DNA of 64,000 nucleotides. Origin: Bradyrhizobium jicamae (lineage in GTDB: Bacteria > Pseudomonadota > Alphaproteobacteria > Rhizobiales > Xanthobacteraceae). How positions within the stretch are numbered: position 1 is the stretch's first letter; every line of letters begins with the position of its first letter. Positions 19,762 through 29,718 of the stretch are shown piece by piece. The DNA lies in contig NZ_JAFCJX010000001.1 of NCBI RefSeq assembly GCF_018130695.1, positions 1-64,000 of the forward strand, given 5' to 3'. Under the pieces are notes generated by a model. It saw only the letters and a program-made list of their open reading frames with translations. It was not told where the DNA came from and did no database searches. A program made the translations under genes and the position numbers.

Positions 19762-20591
19762 GCCTTTGCGGTCAGCAGCGCCTGTCGCGCTTCGTGCCAG
19801 TTCGCCTCGTCCGGCGCGCAGAGCAGCCCGCCCGTGAAGTTGACCGGCTTGTACGGGCTGCCGTCGAAATGCGCGCTGAAGCCGCCGGCCTCGCGATGCA
19901 GCAGCCAGCCGGGCGCATGATCCCAGGGCATCAGCTTGTTGTACAGCAGGAGGTGACACTGGCCGGAGGCCGCGAGACGATATTCATGAGCCGCACATCG
20001 GAACGACGCGCTCATGCCGAGCCTGGAGAGATTCTGGGCGACCGTTGTCCGCAGCGGCTCGGGCAAGTAATTGAGACCCACCATAGCCTCCATGTCCTTT
20101 GGAGAAGCCGGACGCGCGACCTTGAGATCGAAGTGGCGGCCGTCATCAGCCGCGAGCCAGGCGCCCTCGCCGCGCAGCGCGAATGCCGTATCTGCGCACG
20201 CATGATCCCTGATGGCACCGAGCACGATCTCGCCACGAACGGTCGCAGCAATCATCGTACCGAACAGCGGCAGGCCCGAGACGAAGTTCCGCGTGCCGTC
20301 GATGGGATCGATGATGAAGGCGAGCTCCGCAGGTCCGATCCGCTCCAGCATCGCCGCATCGCGCGCCGTGCCCTCCTCGCCGATGATGACGGCGCCGGGA
20401 AAGGCGCGCGTGAGTTCGGCCGAAATCACCCGCTCGGCAGTCTCGTCTGCCTCGGTGACGAGGTCGAAAGCCGATGTCTTGGTGCGAACCTCGATCTCCC
20501 GCACGCGGCGGAAGCGCGGCATGATCTCGTTGCGGCCGACCTCGGCCAAAATCGTTCCGATCGTCGTGACATCGGCATGGGACAGTTTCAC
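19758..20591 (-). CDS. Inositol monophosphatase-family phosphatase
   Basis: This 277-residue Mg-dependent phosphatase has GEE at residues 71-73, DPIDGT at 95-100 and WDHAPG at 223-228, the three metal-binding motifs of the family. The family includes inositol-1-phosphatase, histidinol-phosphatase (HisN) and 3'(2'),5'-bisphosphate nucleotidase. The sequence alone does not separate these, although the short N-terminal lid resembles the IMPase/HisN branch. It lies 111 bases downstream of the chemoreceptor gene, with two overlapping hairpins between them. Confidence 0.85.
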   Translation of the reverse strand: MKLSHADVTTIGTILAEVGRNEIMPRFRRVREIEVRTKTSAFDLVTEADETAERVISAELTRAFPGAVIIGEEGTARDAAMLERIGPAELAFIIDPIDGTRNFVSGLPLFGTMIAATVRGEIVLGAIRDHACADTAFALRGEGAWLAADDGRHFDLKVARPASPKDMEAMVGLNYLPEPLRTTVAQNLSRLGMSASFRCAAHEYRLAASGQCHLLLYNKLMPWDHAPGWLLHREAGGFSAHFDGSPYKPVNFTGGLLCAPDEANWHEARQALLTAKA

Positions 20592-20632
20592 GGCGCGCTC
20601 TCCTGCATGGCGGTGCGCAGCCTATAACCGAA

Positions 20633-20674
20633 ATCATCGGCGTGAGCCATCATGCGCCGATGATACGGCGCATG
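20633..20674 (-). terminator. Two overlapping, mutually exclusive hairpins
   Basis: Stem A pairs ATCATCGGCG (20633-20642) with CGCCGATGAT (20655-20664). Stem B pairs CATGCGCCG (20651-20659) with CGGCGCATG (20666-20674). Both are perfect, and they share bases 20655-20659, so only one can form. They lie between the chemoreceptor stop and the phosphatase start. Only a short T-rich stretch (TTTCGGTT) follows stem A on the minus strand, so termination would be modest. Confidence 0.4.
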
Positions 20675-20702
20675 ACGAAATTGCGACGGTGATGTGGTTC
20701 GA

Positions 20703-22778
20703 TCAGGCGGTCCGGACGGAGCTGAGGAACTGGCCGACCTCGCGCTTCAGCCGGCTGCTCTCGCCCGACAGCGACCTTGCCGCGGTGAGCACCTGGGCCG
20801 AGGCCGAGCCGGTCTCGCTGGCACCACGCTGCACGTCGGCGATGTTGGTCGAGACCTGCTGGGTGCCGTGCGCGGCCTGCTGCACGTTGCGGGAGATTTC
20901 CTGGGTCGCGGCGCCCTGCTCTTCCACCGCAGCGGCAACGGCGGAGGCAATCTCCGACATCCGCGAGATGGTGTCGCCGATCGCCTTGATGGCGCCGACC
21001 GATTCCTGCGTCGCGGCCTGGATGCCGCTGATCTGCTGGCTGATCTCGCCGGTGGCTTTCGCAGTCTGCTCGGCCAGCGCCTTGACCTCGGAGGCCACCA
21101 CGGCAAAGCCGCGGCCGGCCTCGCCCGCGCGCGCCGCCTCGATGGTGGCGTTGAGCGCCAGCAGATTGGTCTGGCCGGCGATGGTGTTGATCAGCTCGAC
21201 GACGTCGCCGATGCGATTTGCGGCCTTGGCAAGTTCGCCGACACGGTCGTTGGTCTGCTGCGCCTGCTGCACGGCCTCGCCGGCGATGCGCGCGGAATCC
21301 TGCACCTGGCGGCTGATCTCGTTGACGGAGGACGCCATCTCCTCGGTCGCCGATGCCACCGACTGCACGTTGCTGGACGCGGCCTCGGATGCCGCCGCGA
21401 CCTTGGTGGTGAGCTCTTCCGAACGTTCGGCCGTTGCGGTCAGCGTGCCGGCGGAAGCTTCCAGCTCGCCCGAAGCCGAGGACACGACATTGACGATGTC
21501 GCCGATCATGGCCTCGAAATCGCGGGTGATCTGGTCGACGCGCTGGCCGCGCTGGATCTTGGCGTCGGCCTCGACGGCAGCAGCTTCGTCGGCCGCTTTC
21601 TTGGCGATCAGCGCCTCCTTGAACACCTGCAGCGATCCGGCCATCGATCCGATCTCGTCGGCGCGCTTGCTGTCGGGAATCGTGACGTCGTGCCGGCCGG
21701 CAGCGAGATCGCCGACGACATTCGTCAATGTACCGAGCGGCGCGATCACGCGACGACGCAGCATCACGGTGACGCCGGCGAGCACGCCGAGCAGTGCGGC
21801 GACGGCCAGCACGGCAAGTGCAAGCATCATCATGGCGCCATCGCGCGCGGCGCCTGCACGCTCGAGCGCCTCCGCCAGCGCGGCATCGCGCACGGCGAAG
21901 AACATCTGAATGGCGGGAACGATGGCGCTGGCGAGCTCGTCGGCGTTGATGCTATACTTGCCGTCGCTGCGCGCGGCCGGCATTTCCTTTTCGACCGCCT
22001 GCACGGCCTTGCCGAAATAGGCATCGACCGCGTCCTTCAGCGCCTTCTCGAGCCGCGGCGGATGGCCGAGCTGGTCGATACCGGCCTCGACGCGTTCGCG
22101 GTCGACCTCGACGCGGCCCTGGGCGCGATCCATGATTGAGAATTCGGCCACCGTCAGCGGACGCTTGGCGCTGAGCGCCGGCGACAAGGTGGCCGCACGG
22201 CTGCCGGCCGCGATCCGCAGGTCCTGCGCCGTGCGCGCGACCGTCAGCAGCACGGAGAGCGAGGCATCGGCCGTCGTCACCTTGTTCTCGAGGCGGTTCA
22301 GCACCGGCTCGATGAGCGCGACCACCTGGCCCACGCCGGGCAGGAAACCCTTGACCACGGCCTGATCGCGCGAGGCCATCGGAACGGTGAGCGCGCGATC
22401 CGACGCGCCGCGGACCTCGGCGAGCTTGGCGGCGGCCTGTTTCAACCCGTCGACGATCGCCGCGTTGTCGCTGAGCGCGCTGACGGCCTTCTGCGCATTG
22501 GCAAAGGCGGCCTCGGTGGCCCGCCCGCTCTTGGCGATGGCATCGAGCTGCGCGGGCGTCGCCGGCGCGTCCTGGAACAGCGGAGAGATATAGGGCGCGC
22601 GATTGCCGGCGACCTGCTGGCCGATTGCCAGCACCGCGCCGAAGGCTTCGACGGATCTGATCGCCTCGGACTTGTCGGCGACGGTGCGCGCCTGGGGGAT
22701 GAGCACCTCGGCCCCGAGGATGACCGCCAGGGCCGTCACCGAGAGCATCGACACCGCAAAAAGCCGACCGATCCGCAT
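20703..22778 (-). CDS. Methyl-accepting chemotaxis protein
   Basis: This is a 691-residue chemoreceptor. A first membrane helix (residues about 4-24) precedes a roughly 280-residue periplasmic, mostly helical sensor that resembles no domain I can name. A second helix ([25 protein letters not shown]) leads into a HAMP domain ([28 protein letters not shown]). The signalling domain has the invariant tip [47 protein letters not shown], with likely methylation helices on both sides. No C-terminal NWETF-type CheR/CheB docking pentapeptide is present. ATG 22778 is preferred to an 11-residue longer start. It stands alone, with no che genes nearby, and is divergent from a TonB receptor. Confidence 0.93.
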   Translation of the reverse strand: MRIGRLFAVSMLSVTALAVILGAEVLIPQARTVADKSEAIRSVEAFGAVLAIGQQVAGNRAPYISPLFQDAPATPAQLDAIAKSGRATEAAFANAQKAVSALSDNAAIVDGLKQAAAKLAEVRGASDRALTVPMASRDQAVVKGFLPGVGQVVALIEPVLNRLENKVTTADASLSVLLTVARTAQDLRIAAGSRAATLSPALSAKRPLTVAEFSIMDRAQGRVEVDRERVEAGIDQLGHPPRLEKALKDAVDAYFGKAVQAVEKEMPAARSDGKYSINADELASAIVPAIQMFFAVRDAALAEALERAGAARDGAMMMLALAVLAVAALLGVLAGVTVMLRRRVIAPLGTLTNVVGDLAAGRHDVTIPDSKRADEIGSMAGSLQVFKEALIAKKAADEAAAVEADAKIQRGQRVDQITRDFEAMIGDIVNVVSSASGELEASAGTLTATAERSEELTTKVAAASEAASSNVQSVASATEEMASSVNEISRQVQDSARIAGEAVQQAQQTNDRVGELAKAANRIGDVVELINTIAGQTNLLALNATIEAARAGEAGRGFAVVASEVKALAEQTAKATGEISQQISGIQAATQESVGAIKAIGDTISRMSEIASAVAAAVEEQGAATQEISRNVQQAAHGTQQVSTNIADVQRGASETGSASAQVLTAARSLSGESSRLKREVGQFLSSVRTA

Positions 22779-23050
22779 GTTTTCATTTCCGCTGGGTTTG
22801 GATCGGGGCACATTACTTAACGGGCGCTAAAGCCGCCTTAATCGGTGACTCGTAGAACTACTGGAGCGAACGCGGGCAGCTTCGCGTTTCGCGGATCTGG
22901 ATCGACTCCAAAGTCACGCCTCGAGGCGCGAACAATACGGCGCGTGCACGCAAAGGACATCCTCGTTAAAGAAATACTAATTCCAAACCGGTGGTTGAAG
23001 CGGCGTTCGCGCCTGTCGCAGGGTTCAACGCCCAGGAGACGCTTGTTAGT

Positions 23051-23075
23051 GGTCCCACACGAAAGTGATGGGACC
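23051..23075 (+). promoter_or_regulatory. Hairpin over the translation start of the TonB receptor
   Basis: GGTCCCA (23051-23057) and TGGGACC (23069-23075) form a perfect 7-bp stem with an 11-base loop that covers the first possible start (ATG 23068) and ends five bases before the next one (ATG 23080). It could limit initiation or simply indicate that 23080 is the true start. Confidence 0.35.
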
Positions 23076-25335
23076 GACAATGACAACAACAAGAGCCACG
23101 CGCCCGCTCGGCGCAGTGTTGCCGATGCTCGCGACGATGATGACGGTGGCTCCGGCGGATGCGCAATCATCGCCGCCGCAGGAATTGCCGCCCGTCGTGG
23201 TGGAGCAACCATCAAGGCCGTCGTCACGCGCGCGCCCGGCGCGCAAGCGACAGGCAGCCGCAACGAGCGCGACACGACGCACAGTGCAGCGCGCATCGAC
23301 GACCTCCGACGCCGCGGCCGCCAACGGCCGAAGCACGCGCGCGGAGACCGCGACCGGCCCGGTGCACGGCTATCTCGCCAACCAGAGCGGCACCGGCACC
23401 AAAACCGACACACCACTCCGCGAGACGCCACAATCCATCACGGTCGTCACCGCCGATCGCGTGGCGGATCAGGCCGCGAGCACCGTGCAGGAGACGCTGC
23501 GCTACGTGCCCGGCGTGTTCGCCGACGCCTATGGCCCGGATTCGCGCGGCGACTATCCGCGCATTCGCGGCCAGGATCCGAACATCTATCTCGACGGCAC
23601 CCGCGTCGTGAACACGTTTCAGTTCAACGAATGGCGGCCCGATCCCTACACGCTGGAACGCATCGAGGTGCTGCGCGGTCCTTCGTCGGTGCTCTATGGC
23701 GATACCTCGACCGCCGGCCTGTTGAACCTGATCTCGAAACGTCCGCAGGCGGAATCGTCGAACGAGATCGGCGTGCAATATGGCAGCTTCAACCGCAAGC
23801 AGATGCAGGTCGACTCGACCGGCAAGCTGACCAAGGATGGCGAGTGGCTGTATCGATTCGTCGGCGTGTTCCGCGACAGCAATTCGCAGACCGACTACGT
23901 TCCCGACGATCGCATAGTGCTGGCGCCGTCGCTGACCTGGCGGCCGACCAACAATACGAGCTGGACGGTGCTCGTGACCTACCAGAAGGACAAGACCGGC
24001 TCGTCGACCGCATTCCTGCCGCATGAGGGCACGCTGTATCCCGGCCCCAACGGCTTCATCCCGCTGCAGCGCTTCACCAGCGATCCGAGCTGGGACCGCT
24101 ATCAGACCGAGACCGCCGCGGTCTCCAGCCTGTTCGAGCACCGCTTCAACGATGCGCTGACCATCCGCCAGAGCATGCGTTACGCCCATGTCGAAGGCAT
24201 CTATCACGGCATGTATCCCGACGTGTATTCGAACCCGCAGGATCCGTTCCTCGATCCGGCCCGCCGAACCGTCGCGCGCTACATCTGGGCCCGCGACACC
24301 GTGAAGGACAGCTTCACGTCCGACAGCAATGCCGAATTGAAGTTCGTGTCCGGCCCGGTCCAGCACAAGGCGCTGTTCGGCGTCGACTATCGCGGGCTCG
24401 GCGAACGCGCTTCGTCCGGCTCGGGCTATGATGCGACACCGTTCGATCTCTACGCGCCGGTCTATACCGGCGTGACGCCGCCGACCATGGCCGCTGAGCC
24501 CGACCTGCGACAGAGCCAGCTCGGCCTTTACGCGCAGGACCAGATGCGGCTCGGACGCTGGCTCGCGGTCGTCGGCATCCGCCACGACTACGTCACCAAC
24601 AATATTCAGGGCTCGCCGACGGAGAATCTGCAGGCGACCACCGGCCGTGCCGGATTGATGTACGAGCTGCCGTTCGGGCTGACGCCCTATGTCACCTACG
24701 CTCAGTCGTTCAATCCGATCTTCGGCAGCGGCGTCTGTGCCAGCGGCGTCTGCGCGCCGCAGCGCGGCGAGATGGTCGAGCTCGGCTTCAAGTACAATCT
24801 GATGCCGGGCACTGCCATCAATGGCGCGATCTTCGACACGATCGAGCGCAATCGCCTTGCGACCGATCCCGACAATCCGCTGCTCTCGGTCCAGACCGGC
24901 AAGGTGCGGATCCGCGGTGCCGAGCTCGAGGTGATCACCCGTGTCACGCCGGAGCTCGATTTGATCGGCGCCTATTCCTATCTCGATGCGCGCGTCGAAA
25001 GCGGCGACAATGCCGGCAAGCATGTCGAGACCGTGCCGGAGCACCAGGCCTCGCTGTGGGCGAAATATCGCCTCACGCTGCTCGGCCTGCCCGGCGTCAC
25101 CGTCGGCGGCGGCGTGCGCTATATCGGCCAGTCCTGGGACGGCACCGACACCATCCGCACGCCGGACTACACGCTGTTCGATGCGATGATCCGCTACGAG
25201 AACGGCCCGTGGCGCTTCCAGGTCAACGCCACCAACCTCGCCGACAAGCGCCATGTCACCACGTGCCTCGCACGCGGCGACTGCTTCTACGGCATGGGTC
25301 GGACGGTGCTGAGCAGCCTGACGTACAGGTTCTGA
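23068..25335 (+). CDS. TonB-dependent siderophore receptor, FhuA/FoxA-like
   Basis: This outer-membrane receptor of about 755 residues has a signal peptide ending ADAQ, a TonB-box-like LPPVVVE and an unusual Arg/Ala-rich linker of some 60 residues. The plug follows (TPLRETPQSITVVTADRV, YVPGVFAD, PRIRGQDPNIYLDG, LRGPSSVLYGDTSTAGLLNLISKRP), then a 22-strand-type barrel ending in an aromatic residue (SSLTYRF). The CLARGDCFYG segment before the last strand is typical of hydroxamate (ferrichrome/ferrioxamine) receptors. Start candidates are 23065 (GTG), 23068 and 23080. It stands alone, 7 bases from the convergent gguB stop. A second receptor of almost identical length is at 50102-52372. Confidence 0.9.
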   Translation: MGPTMTTTRATRPLGAVLPMLATMMTVAPADAQSSPPQELPPVVVEQPSRPSSRARPARKRQAAATSATRRTVQRASTTSDAAAANGRSTRAETATGPVHGYLANQSGTGTKTDTPLRETPQSITVVTADRVADQAASTVQETLRYVPGVFADAYGPDSRGDYPRIRGQDPNIYLDGTRVVNTFQFNEWRPDPYTLERIEVLRGPSSVLYGDTSTAGLLNLISKRPQAESSNEIGVQYGSFNRKQMQVDSTGKLTKDGEWLYRFVGVFRDSNSQTDYVPDDRIVLAPSLTWRPTNNTSWTVLVTYQKDKTGSSTAFLPHEGTLYPGPNGFIPLQRFTSDPSWDRYQTETAAVSSLFEHRFNDALTIRQSMRYAHVEGIYHGMYPDVYSNPQDPFLDPARRTVARYIWARDTVKDSFTSDSNAELKFVSGPVQHKALFGVDYRGLGERASSGSGYDATPFDLYAPVYTGVTPPTMAAEPDLRQSQLGLYAQDQMRLGRWLAVVGIRHDYVTNNIQGSPTENLQATTGRAGLMYELPFGLTPYVTYAQSFNPIFGSGVCASGVCAPQRGEMVELGFKYNLMPGTAINGAIFDTIERNRLATDPDNPLLSVQTGKVRIRGAELEVITRVTPELDLIGAYSYLDARVESGDNAGKHVETVPEHQASLWAKYRLTLLGLPGVTVGGGVRYIGQSWDGTDTIRTPDYTLFDAMIRYENGPWRFQVNATNLADKRHVTTCLARGDCFYGMGRTVLSSLTYRF

Positions 25336-25342
25336 ATCCGCG

Positions 25343-26533
25343 TCATCTACGCTGGTTGTAGACGTCGATGCAGACGGCGCCGAGCAGGACGAGGCCCTTG
25401 ATGACCTGCTGGTAGTCGATCCCGATGCCGAGGATCGACATGCCGTTGTTCATCACACCCATGATCATGGCGCCGACCACGGCGCCACCGACCCGGCCGA
25501 CGCCGCCATAGGCCGACGCGCCGCCGATGAAGCAGGCGGCGATGACGTCGAGCTCGAAGCCGAGGCCGGCCTTCGGCGTCGCGGTGTTGAGCCTTGCTGC
25601 GAACACGAGGCCGGCGAGCGCAGCCAGCACGCCCATGTTGACGAAGGTGAAGAAGGTCAGCCGCTCGGTCTTGATGCCCGACAGGCTCGCTGCCTTGGCG
25701 TTGCCGCCGACCGCATAGATGTGCCGGCCAATCACGGTGCGCCTGGTGACGAAGCCATACAGCGCGATCAGCACGCCCATGATCACGAGCACGTTCGGCA
25801 GGCCGCGATGCGAGGCGATCAGATACGTGAAGTAGAGCACGGCGCCCGCCAGCACGACGCTCTTGACGATGAAGAACCCATAGGGCTCGACCTCGATGCC
25901 ATGCGACTGCTCGCGTGCCCGGCTCTTGGCGCTGTTCAGCACCAGCAGGAAGGCCAGCACCACGCCGATCAAGAGCGAGGTCGGGTGCAACTGCTCGGCA
26001 CCGGGAATCAGCTCGGGAATGAACCCGGACGAAAGCTTCTGGAAGGTCGGCGGGAACGGCCCCACGGACTGCCCCTGCAGGAAGGCGAGCGCCAGTCCCT
26101 TGAAGACAAGCATGCCCGCCAGCGTGACGATGAAGGACGGAATCTTGAAATAGGCAACCCAGTAGCCCTGCGCCGCGCCGATCGCGGCTCCCACCAGCAG
26201 ACAGGCGATGAACGCCAGGGGATAGTCGACGTGGTAGCGCACCATCAGCACGGCCGCGACCGCGCCGACAAAGCCCGCGACCGACCCGACCGAGAGATCG
26301 ATATGGCCGGTGACGATGACGAGCAGCATGCCGAGCGCCATGATCACGATGTAGCTGTTCTGCAGCACCAGGTTGGTGAGGTTGAGCGGCTGCAGCAGCG
26401 TGCCGTCGGTCACGACCTGGAAGAACAGCATGATCGCCAGCAGCGACAGCAGCATGCCGTAATTGCGCAGGTTGTTCTTGATGAAGCCGGAATGCTTGGG
26501 CGCCTCGGGAAGCGACACCGTCTTGTCGGTCAT
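25343..26533 (-). CDS. gguB: Sugar ABC transporter permease GguB
   Basis: This 396-residue polytopic permease belongs to the RbsC/XylH superfamily, in the GguB/MmsB branch that takes several monosaccharides. About ten helices are visible, with IVIMALGMLLVIVTGHIDLSVGSVAGFVGA and IPSFIVTLAGMLVFKGLALAFL as family signatures and GVGRVGGAVVGAMIMGVMNNGMSILGI near the end. It overlaps the ATPase gene by four bases (ATGA) and is the last gene of the chvE-gguA-gguB operon. Confidence 0.92.
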   Translation of the reverse strand: MTDKTVSLPEAPKHSGFIKNNLRNYGMLLSLLAIMLFFQVVTDGTLLQPLNLTNLVLQNSYIVIMALGMLLVIVTGHIDLSVGSVAGFVGAVAAVLMVRYHVDYPLAFIACLLVGAAIGAAQGYWVAYFKIPSFIVTLAGMLVFKGLALAFLQGQSVGPFPPTFQKLSSGFIPELIPGAEQLHPTSLLIGVVLAFLLVLNSAKSRAREQSHGIEVEPYGFFIVKSVVLAGAVLYFTYLIASHRGLPNVLVIMGVLIALYGFVTRRTVIGRHIYAVGGNAKAASLSGIKTERLTFFTFVNMGVLAALAGLVFAARLNTATPKAGLGFELDVIAACFIGGASAYGGVGRVGGAVVGAMIMGVMNNGMSILGIGIDYQQVIKGLVLLGAVCIDVYNQRR

Positions 26534-28110
26534 TGCATGGCTCCTTCCGCCCGTGCGTCGCCGCCCGCGGCGCCATTCCCGGACATCCTGACATTGCGCA
26601 TAATGGCGCGCATGATCTTTTCCTGCGTGGCGTCGGCGCTTGCAAACTCGCCGACGAAGGCGCCGTCATTCATGACGCAGATCCGGTCGCAGATGCCGAG
26701 CAGCTCGGGCATTTCCGACGAGATCACCACGACGCCCTTGCCGGCCTCCGCCAGCTCGTTGATGATACAGTAAATCTCATATTTTGCGCCGACATCGATG
26801 CCGCGGGTCGGCTCGTCCAGCATCAGCACGGTGGGATCGGTCATCAGCCATTTCGACAGCACCACCTTCTGCTGGTTGCCGCCGGAGAGCTGGCCGGTCT
26901 CCTGATAGACGTCGGAGCAGCGGATCCGCATCCGGTTGCGATAGTCGCTGGCGGCCTTGAGCTCGCGGACGTCGTCGATCACACCGCGGTCGGCCACTTG
27001 ATAGAGGCTCGACAGCGTCACGTTCTTGCGGACGTCGTCGGCCAGGATCAGCCCGAGCTGCTTGCGGTCCTCGGTGACATAGGCGAGGCCGGCGTCGATC
27101 GCCGCCGGCACGCTGGAGAGGCTGACGTCCTTGCCCTCGAGCGTGAGACGGCCGTTGATATTGTAGCCCCACGCCTTGCCGAACAGGCTCATCGCGAATT
27201 CGGTGCGGCCGGCACCCATCAGGCCGGCGATGCCGACCACCTCACCGCGCCTCACCTTGAAGTCGACATTCTTGATCACCTGCCGCTCGGTGTGCAGCGG
27301 ATGATGCACCGACCAGTTCTCTACCGTCATCACGGGCTCGCCGATCTCGGCCTTGCGCTCCGGGAAGCGGTGCGCGAGATCGCGGTTGACCATGCTGCGG
27401 ATGATGCGGTCTTCCTCGACCCGCTCGGTCCGGCAATCGATGCTGTCGACGGTGCGGCCGTCGCGCAGCACCGTGATACGGTCGGCGACCTGCGCCACCT
27501 CGTTCAGCTTGTGCGAGATCAGGATCGAGGCGATGCCCTGCTCACGGAAGGTCCGGAGACGCTCGAGCAGCGCCGCGCTGTCGGCCTCGTTGAGGCTCGC
27601 GGTCGGCTCGTCCAGGATCAGGAGGCGCACCCTCTTCGACAGCGCCTTGGCGATCTCGACCAGCTGCTGCTTGCCGACGCCCATATCGGTGATCAGCGTG
27701 TCCGGCGATTCCTTGAGCCCGACCTGAGCCAGCAATTCCCGGCTGCGCCGGTACACCATGTTGCGGTCGATGACGCCAAACTGCGAGGGCGGATGCGAGA
27801 GGAAGATGTTCTCCGCGATCGACATCAGCGGAATCAGCGCCAGCTCCTGGTGGATGATGATGATGCCGAGCGCTTCGGTGTCGTTGATGTCGCGGAACTT
27901 GCGCTCCTCGCCGTCATAGACGATCGAGCCTTCATAGCTGCCGGCGGGATAGACGCCGCTCAGCACCTTCATCAGGGTTGATTTGCCGGCGCCATTCTCG
28001 CCGACGAGAGCGTGGATCTCGCCCTTCTCTACCGTGAAATTGACGTCGCGCAGCGCCTGCACGCCCGCAAAGCTCTTGCTGACGCCGCGCATTTCGAGCA
28101 TTGCCGTCAT
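26530..28110 (-). CDS. gguA: Sugar ABC transporter ATPase GguA
   Basis: This 526-residue protein has two fused ATPase domains, as is usual for monosaccharide importers. The first domain is complete (GENGAGKST, VEIAKALSKRVRLLILDEPTASL). The second has a degenerate Walker A (GLMGAGRTE) but an intact signature LSGGNQQKVVLSKWLMTDPTVLMLDEPTRGIDVGAK. This asymmetry is normal for the family. Relatives import xylose, arabinose, glucose, galactose and fucose. The start lies 77 bases after the chvE stop, beyond a strong hairpin. Confidence 0.92.
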   Translation of the reverse strand: MTAMLEMRGVSKSFAGVQALRDVNFTVEKGEIHALVGENGAGKSTLMKVLSGVYPAGSYEGSIVYDGEERKFRDINDTEALGIIIIHQELALIPLMSIAENIFLSHPPSQFGVIDRNMVYRRSRELLAQVGLKESPDTLITDMGVGKQQLVEIAKALSKRVRLLILDEPTASLNEADSAALLERLRTFREQGIASILISHKLNEVAQVADRITVLRDGRTVDSIDCRTERVEEDRIIRSMVNRDLAHRFPERKAEIGEPVMTVENWSVHHPLHTERQVIKNVDFKVRRGEVVGIAGLMGAGRTEFAMSLFGKAWGYNINGRLTLEGKDVSLSSVPAAIDAGLAYVTEDRKQLGLILADDVRKNVTLSSLYQVADRGVIDDVRELKAASDYRNRMRIRCSDVYQETGQLSGGNQQKVVLSKWLMTDPTVLMLDEPTRGIDVGAKYEIYCIINELAEAGKGVVVISSEMPELLGICDRICVMNDGAFVGEFASADATQEKIMRAIMRNVRMSGNGAAGGDARAEGAMQ

Positions 28111-28148
28111 AGCATCGTCCCGCAGCGCCGAAGAGATTGGCGCAGTGC

Positions 28149-28178
28149 GGTTCGACGGGCGCCGCCGCCCGCCGAACC
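28149..28178 (-). other. Strong intercistronic hairpin between chvE and gguA
   Basis: The arms GGTTCG-A-CGGGCG and CGCCCG-C-CGAACC pair with one A/C mismatch around a CCGC loop. It lies 9 bases after the chvE stop with no T tract. Hairpins in this position after binding-protein genes often protect the upstream message, giving more binding protein than membrane components. Confidence 0.6.
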
Positions 28179-28187
28179 TCGTTTGCC

Positions 28188-29261
28188 TTAGTCGAATTGC
28201 GCCTTCTTGTAGTAGCCGCTGTCAATCAGGACTTTCTCCCAATTGGTCTTGTCCACCACGACCGGCTTCAGCAGATAGGACGGAACCACCTTGACGCCGT
28301 TGTTGTAGGTCTTGGTGTCGTTGACGGTGACCTCCTTGCCGTTCGAGACGGCGTCGACCATGTCGGCGGTCACCTTGGCGAGGTCGCGGGTGTCCTTGAA
28401 GATGGTCGAATATTGATCGCCGCGCAGGATCGCCTTGATCGAGGGAACCTCGGCGTCCTGGCCGCTGACATACGGCATCGGCTGGTCCTTGCTGCCGTAG
28501 CCGACACCCTTCAGCGAGGAGATGATGCCGATCGACAGGCCGTCATAGGGCGACAGTACCGCATCGACGCGCTTCTTGCCGTAGAAGGCGCTCAGCAGGT
28601 TGTCCATGCGCGCCTGGGCGGTGGCGCCGTCCCAACGGAGCGTCGAGACCTTGTCCATGCCCATCTGGCCGCTGCCGACCACGAGCTTGCCGCTGTCGAT
28701 GTAGGGCTTCAGCACGCTCATCGCGCCGTCGTAGAAGAAATAGGCGTTGTTGTCGTCGGGCGAGCCGCCGAACAGCTCGATGTTGAAGGGGCCCTTGCCC
28801 TCCTTCAGCCCCAGCGCCTTCTCGATCGACTGCGCCTGCAGCACGCCGACCTGGAAATTGTCGAAGGTCGCGTAATAGTCGAGGTTCGGGGTGTCGCGGA
28901 TCAGGCGGTCATAGGCGATCACGGTGATGCCCTTTGCCTTCGCCTGCTTGAGCACGTCGGACAGCGTGGTGCCGTCGATCGCGGCGATCACCAGCACCTT
29001 GGCGCCCTTGGTCACCATGTTCTCGATCTGCGAAAGCTGGTTCGGGATGTCGTCCTCGGCATATTGCAGGTCGGTGTTGTAGCCGCGCTCCTTCAGCACC
29101 TTGACCATGTTGTTGCCGTCGTCGATCCAGCGCGCCGAGGATTTGGTCGGCATCGCGATCCCGATGGTCGCCTTGGCCTGCGCGAGCGCGCCGCTGTTCG
29201 AGGCGGCGACGGCAAGGCCTGCCAGCGCGAACGCCATGATGGTCGTCTTCAACTTGAGCAT
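28188..29261 (-). CDS. chvE: Multiple-monosaccharide-binding protein ChvE
   Basis: This is a 357-residue periplasmic receptor with a Sec signal (ending GALAQA) and the PBP1-like sugar-binding fold: [28 protein letters not shown], the [32 protein letters not shown] strand pair, and [27 protein letters not shown]. These match ChvE, which binds aldoses and, in Agrobacterium, also signals to VirA. GGGGAG precedes ATG 29261. It heads the importer operon. No virA/virG or gguC lies nearby, so an uptake role alone is the safer reading. Confidence 0.92.
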   Translation of the reverse strand: MLKLKTTIMAFALAGLAVAASNSGALAQAKATIGIAMPTKSSARWIDDGNNMVKVLKERGYNTDLQYAEDDIPNQLSQIENMVTKGAKVLVIAAIDGTTLSDVLKQAKAKGITVIAYDRLIRDTPNLDYYATFDNFQVGVLQAQSIEKALGLKEGKGPFNIELFGGSPDDNNAYFFYDGAMSVLKPYIDSGKLVVGSGQMGMDKVSTLRWDGATAQARMDNLLSAFYGKKRVDAVLSPYDGLSIGIISSLKGVGYGSKDQPMPYVSGQDAEVPSIKAILRGDQYSTIFKDTRDLAKVTADMVDAVSNGKEVTVNDTKTYNNGVKVVPSYLLKPVVVDKTNWEKVLIDSGYYKKAQFD

Positions 29262-29718
29262 GCTTCACTCCCCTTCTTTTGAGATTTTGGTTCAGTCTAG
29301 CAGGAGAAGGCCGCGATGCGGGCTGCCTTCTTCACGTCCGTTGCTTTGGTCTGAAAACGTCGCGCCGAAGCGCGCCGTCACCAACCAGCTTTGTCTTGTT
29401 GTGATGGAGCTTCATGACTGCGCCAGCTCCCCGCCTCCGTCTTGCGACCCGTTGTGCCGGTCTCGACCAGCCGGCAACAACTTACCCGTGCATCAAGTGA
29501 GGGATTGAACAGGGCGCAGAAAAGGCTGTGAGGATCATGTGGCGCTAACTCCCGAGATTATTGTCCGTGTTACCAGCACCGCGCAGGCGGTGTCATGGCA
29601 CCTTGACGACCCATTGGCGGATCGTACCCCTACTATTTCACGGATGGGAGACGGCGACTAGTCATATTATTTGACTTTTAAGTTCCGCGCCGGCCGCATA
29701 TTGGCGCGAGATTGGACC
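29262..29718 (-). other. Intergenic region between cbbY and chvE
   Basis: This 457-base gap probably holds the end of the Calvin-cycle transcript and the chvE promoter. Visible items are an inverted repeat CGCGCC/GGCGCG at 29686-29708 just past cbbY and a CGCGC-TTCG-GCGCG hairpin near chvE. Short open frames on the plus strand have no ribosome binding site or recognisable product, and I do not call a gene here. Confidence 0.4.
29353..29374 (-). terminator. UUCG-loop hairpin followed by four Ts
   Basis: On the minus strand a 5-bp CGCGC/GCGCG stem closes a TTCG tetraloop and is followed by ACGTTTT. It could end read-through from the cbb operon or act as a leader attenuator for chvE. The stem is short. 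Confidence 0.3.

Noticed and set aside
23224..25254. A 676-codon minus-strand frame
   Set aside because: Antisense to the TonB receptor, with no hydrophobic pattern, motif or ribosome binding site.
28188..29261. A virulence-type sugar-sensing role for ChvE
   Set aside because: No VirA-like sensor or vir genes are present, and the gene is followed by its importer partners.
29686..29708. Terminator directly after cbbY
   Set aside because: CGCGCC/GGCGCG pairs, but no T tract follows on the minus strand, so it is recorded only as an inverted repeat in the gap.
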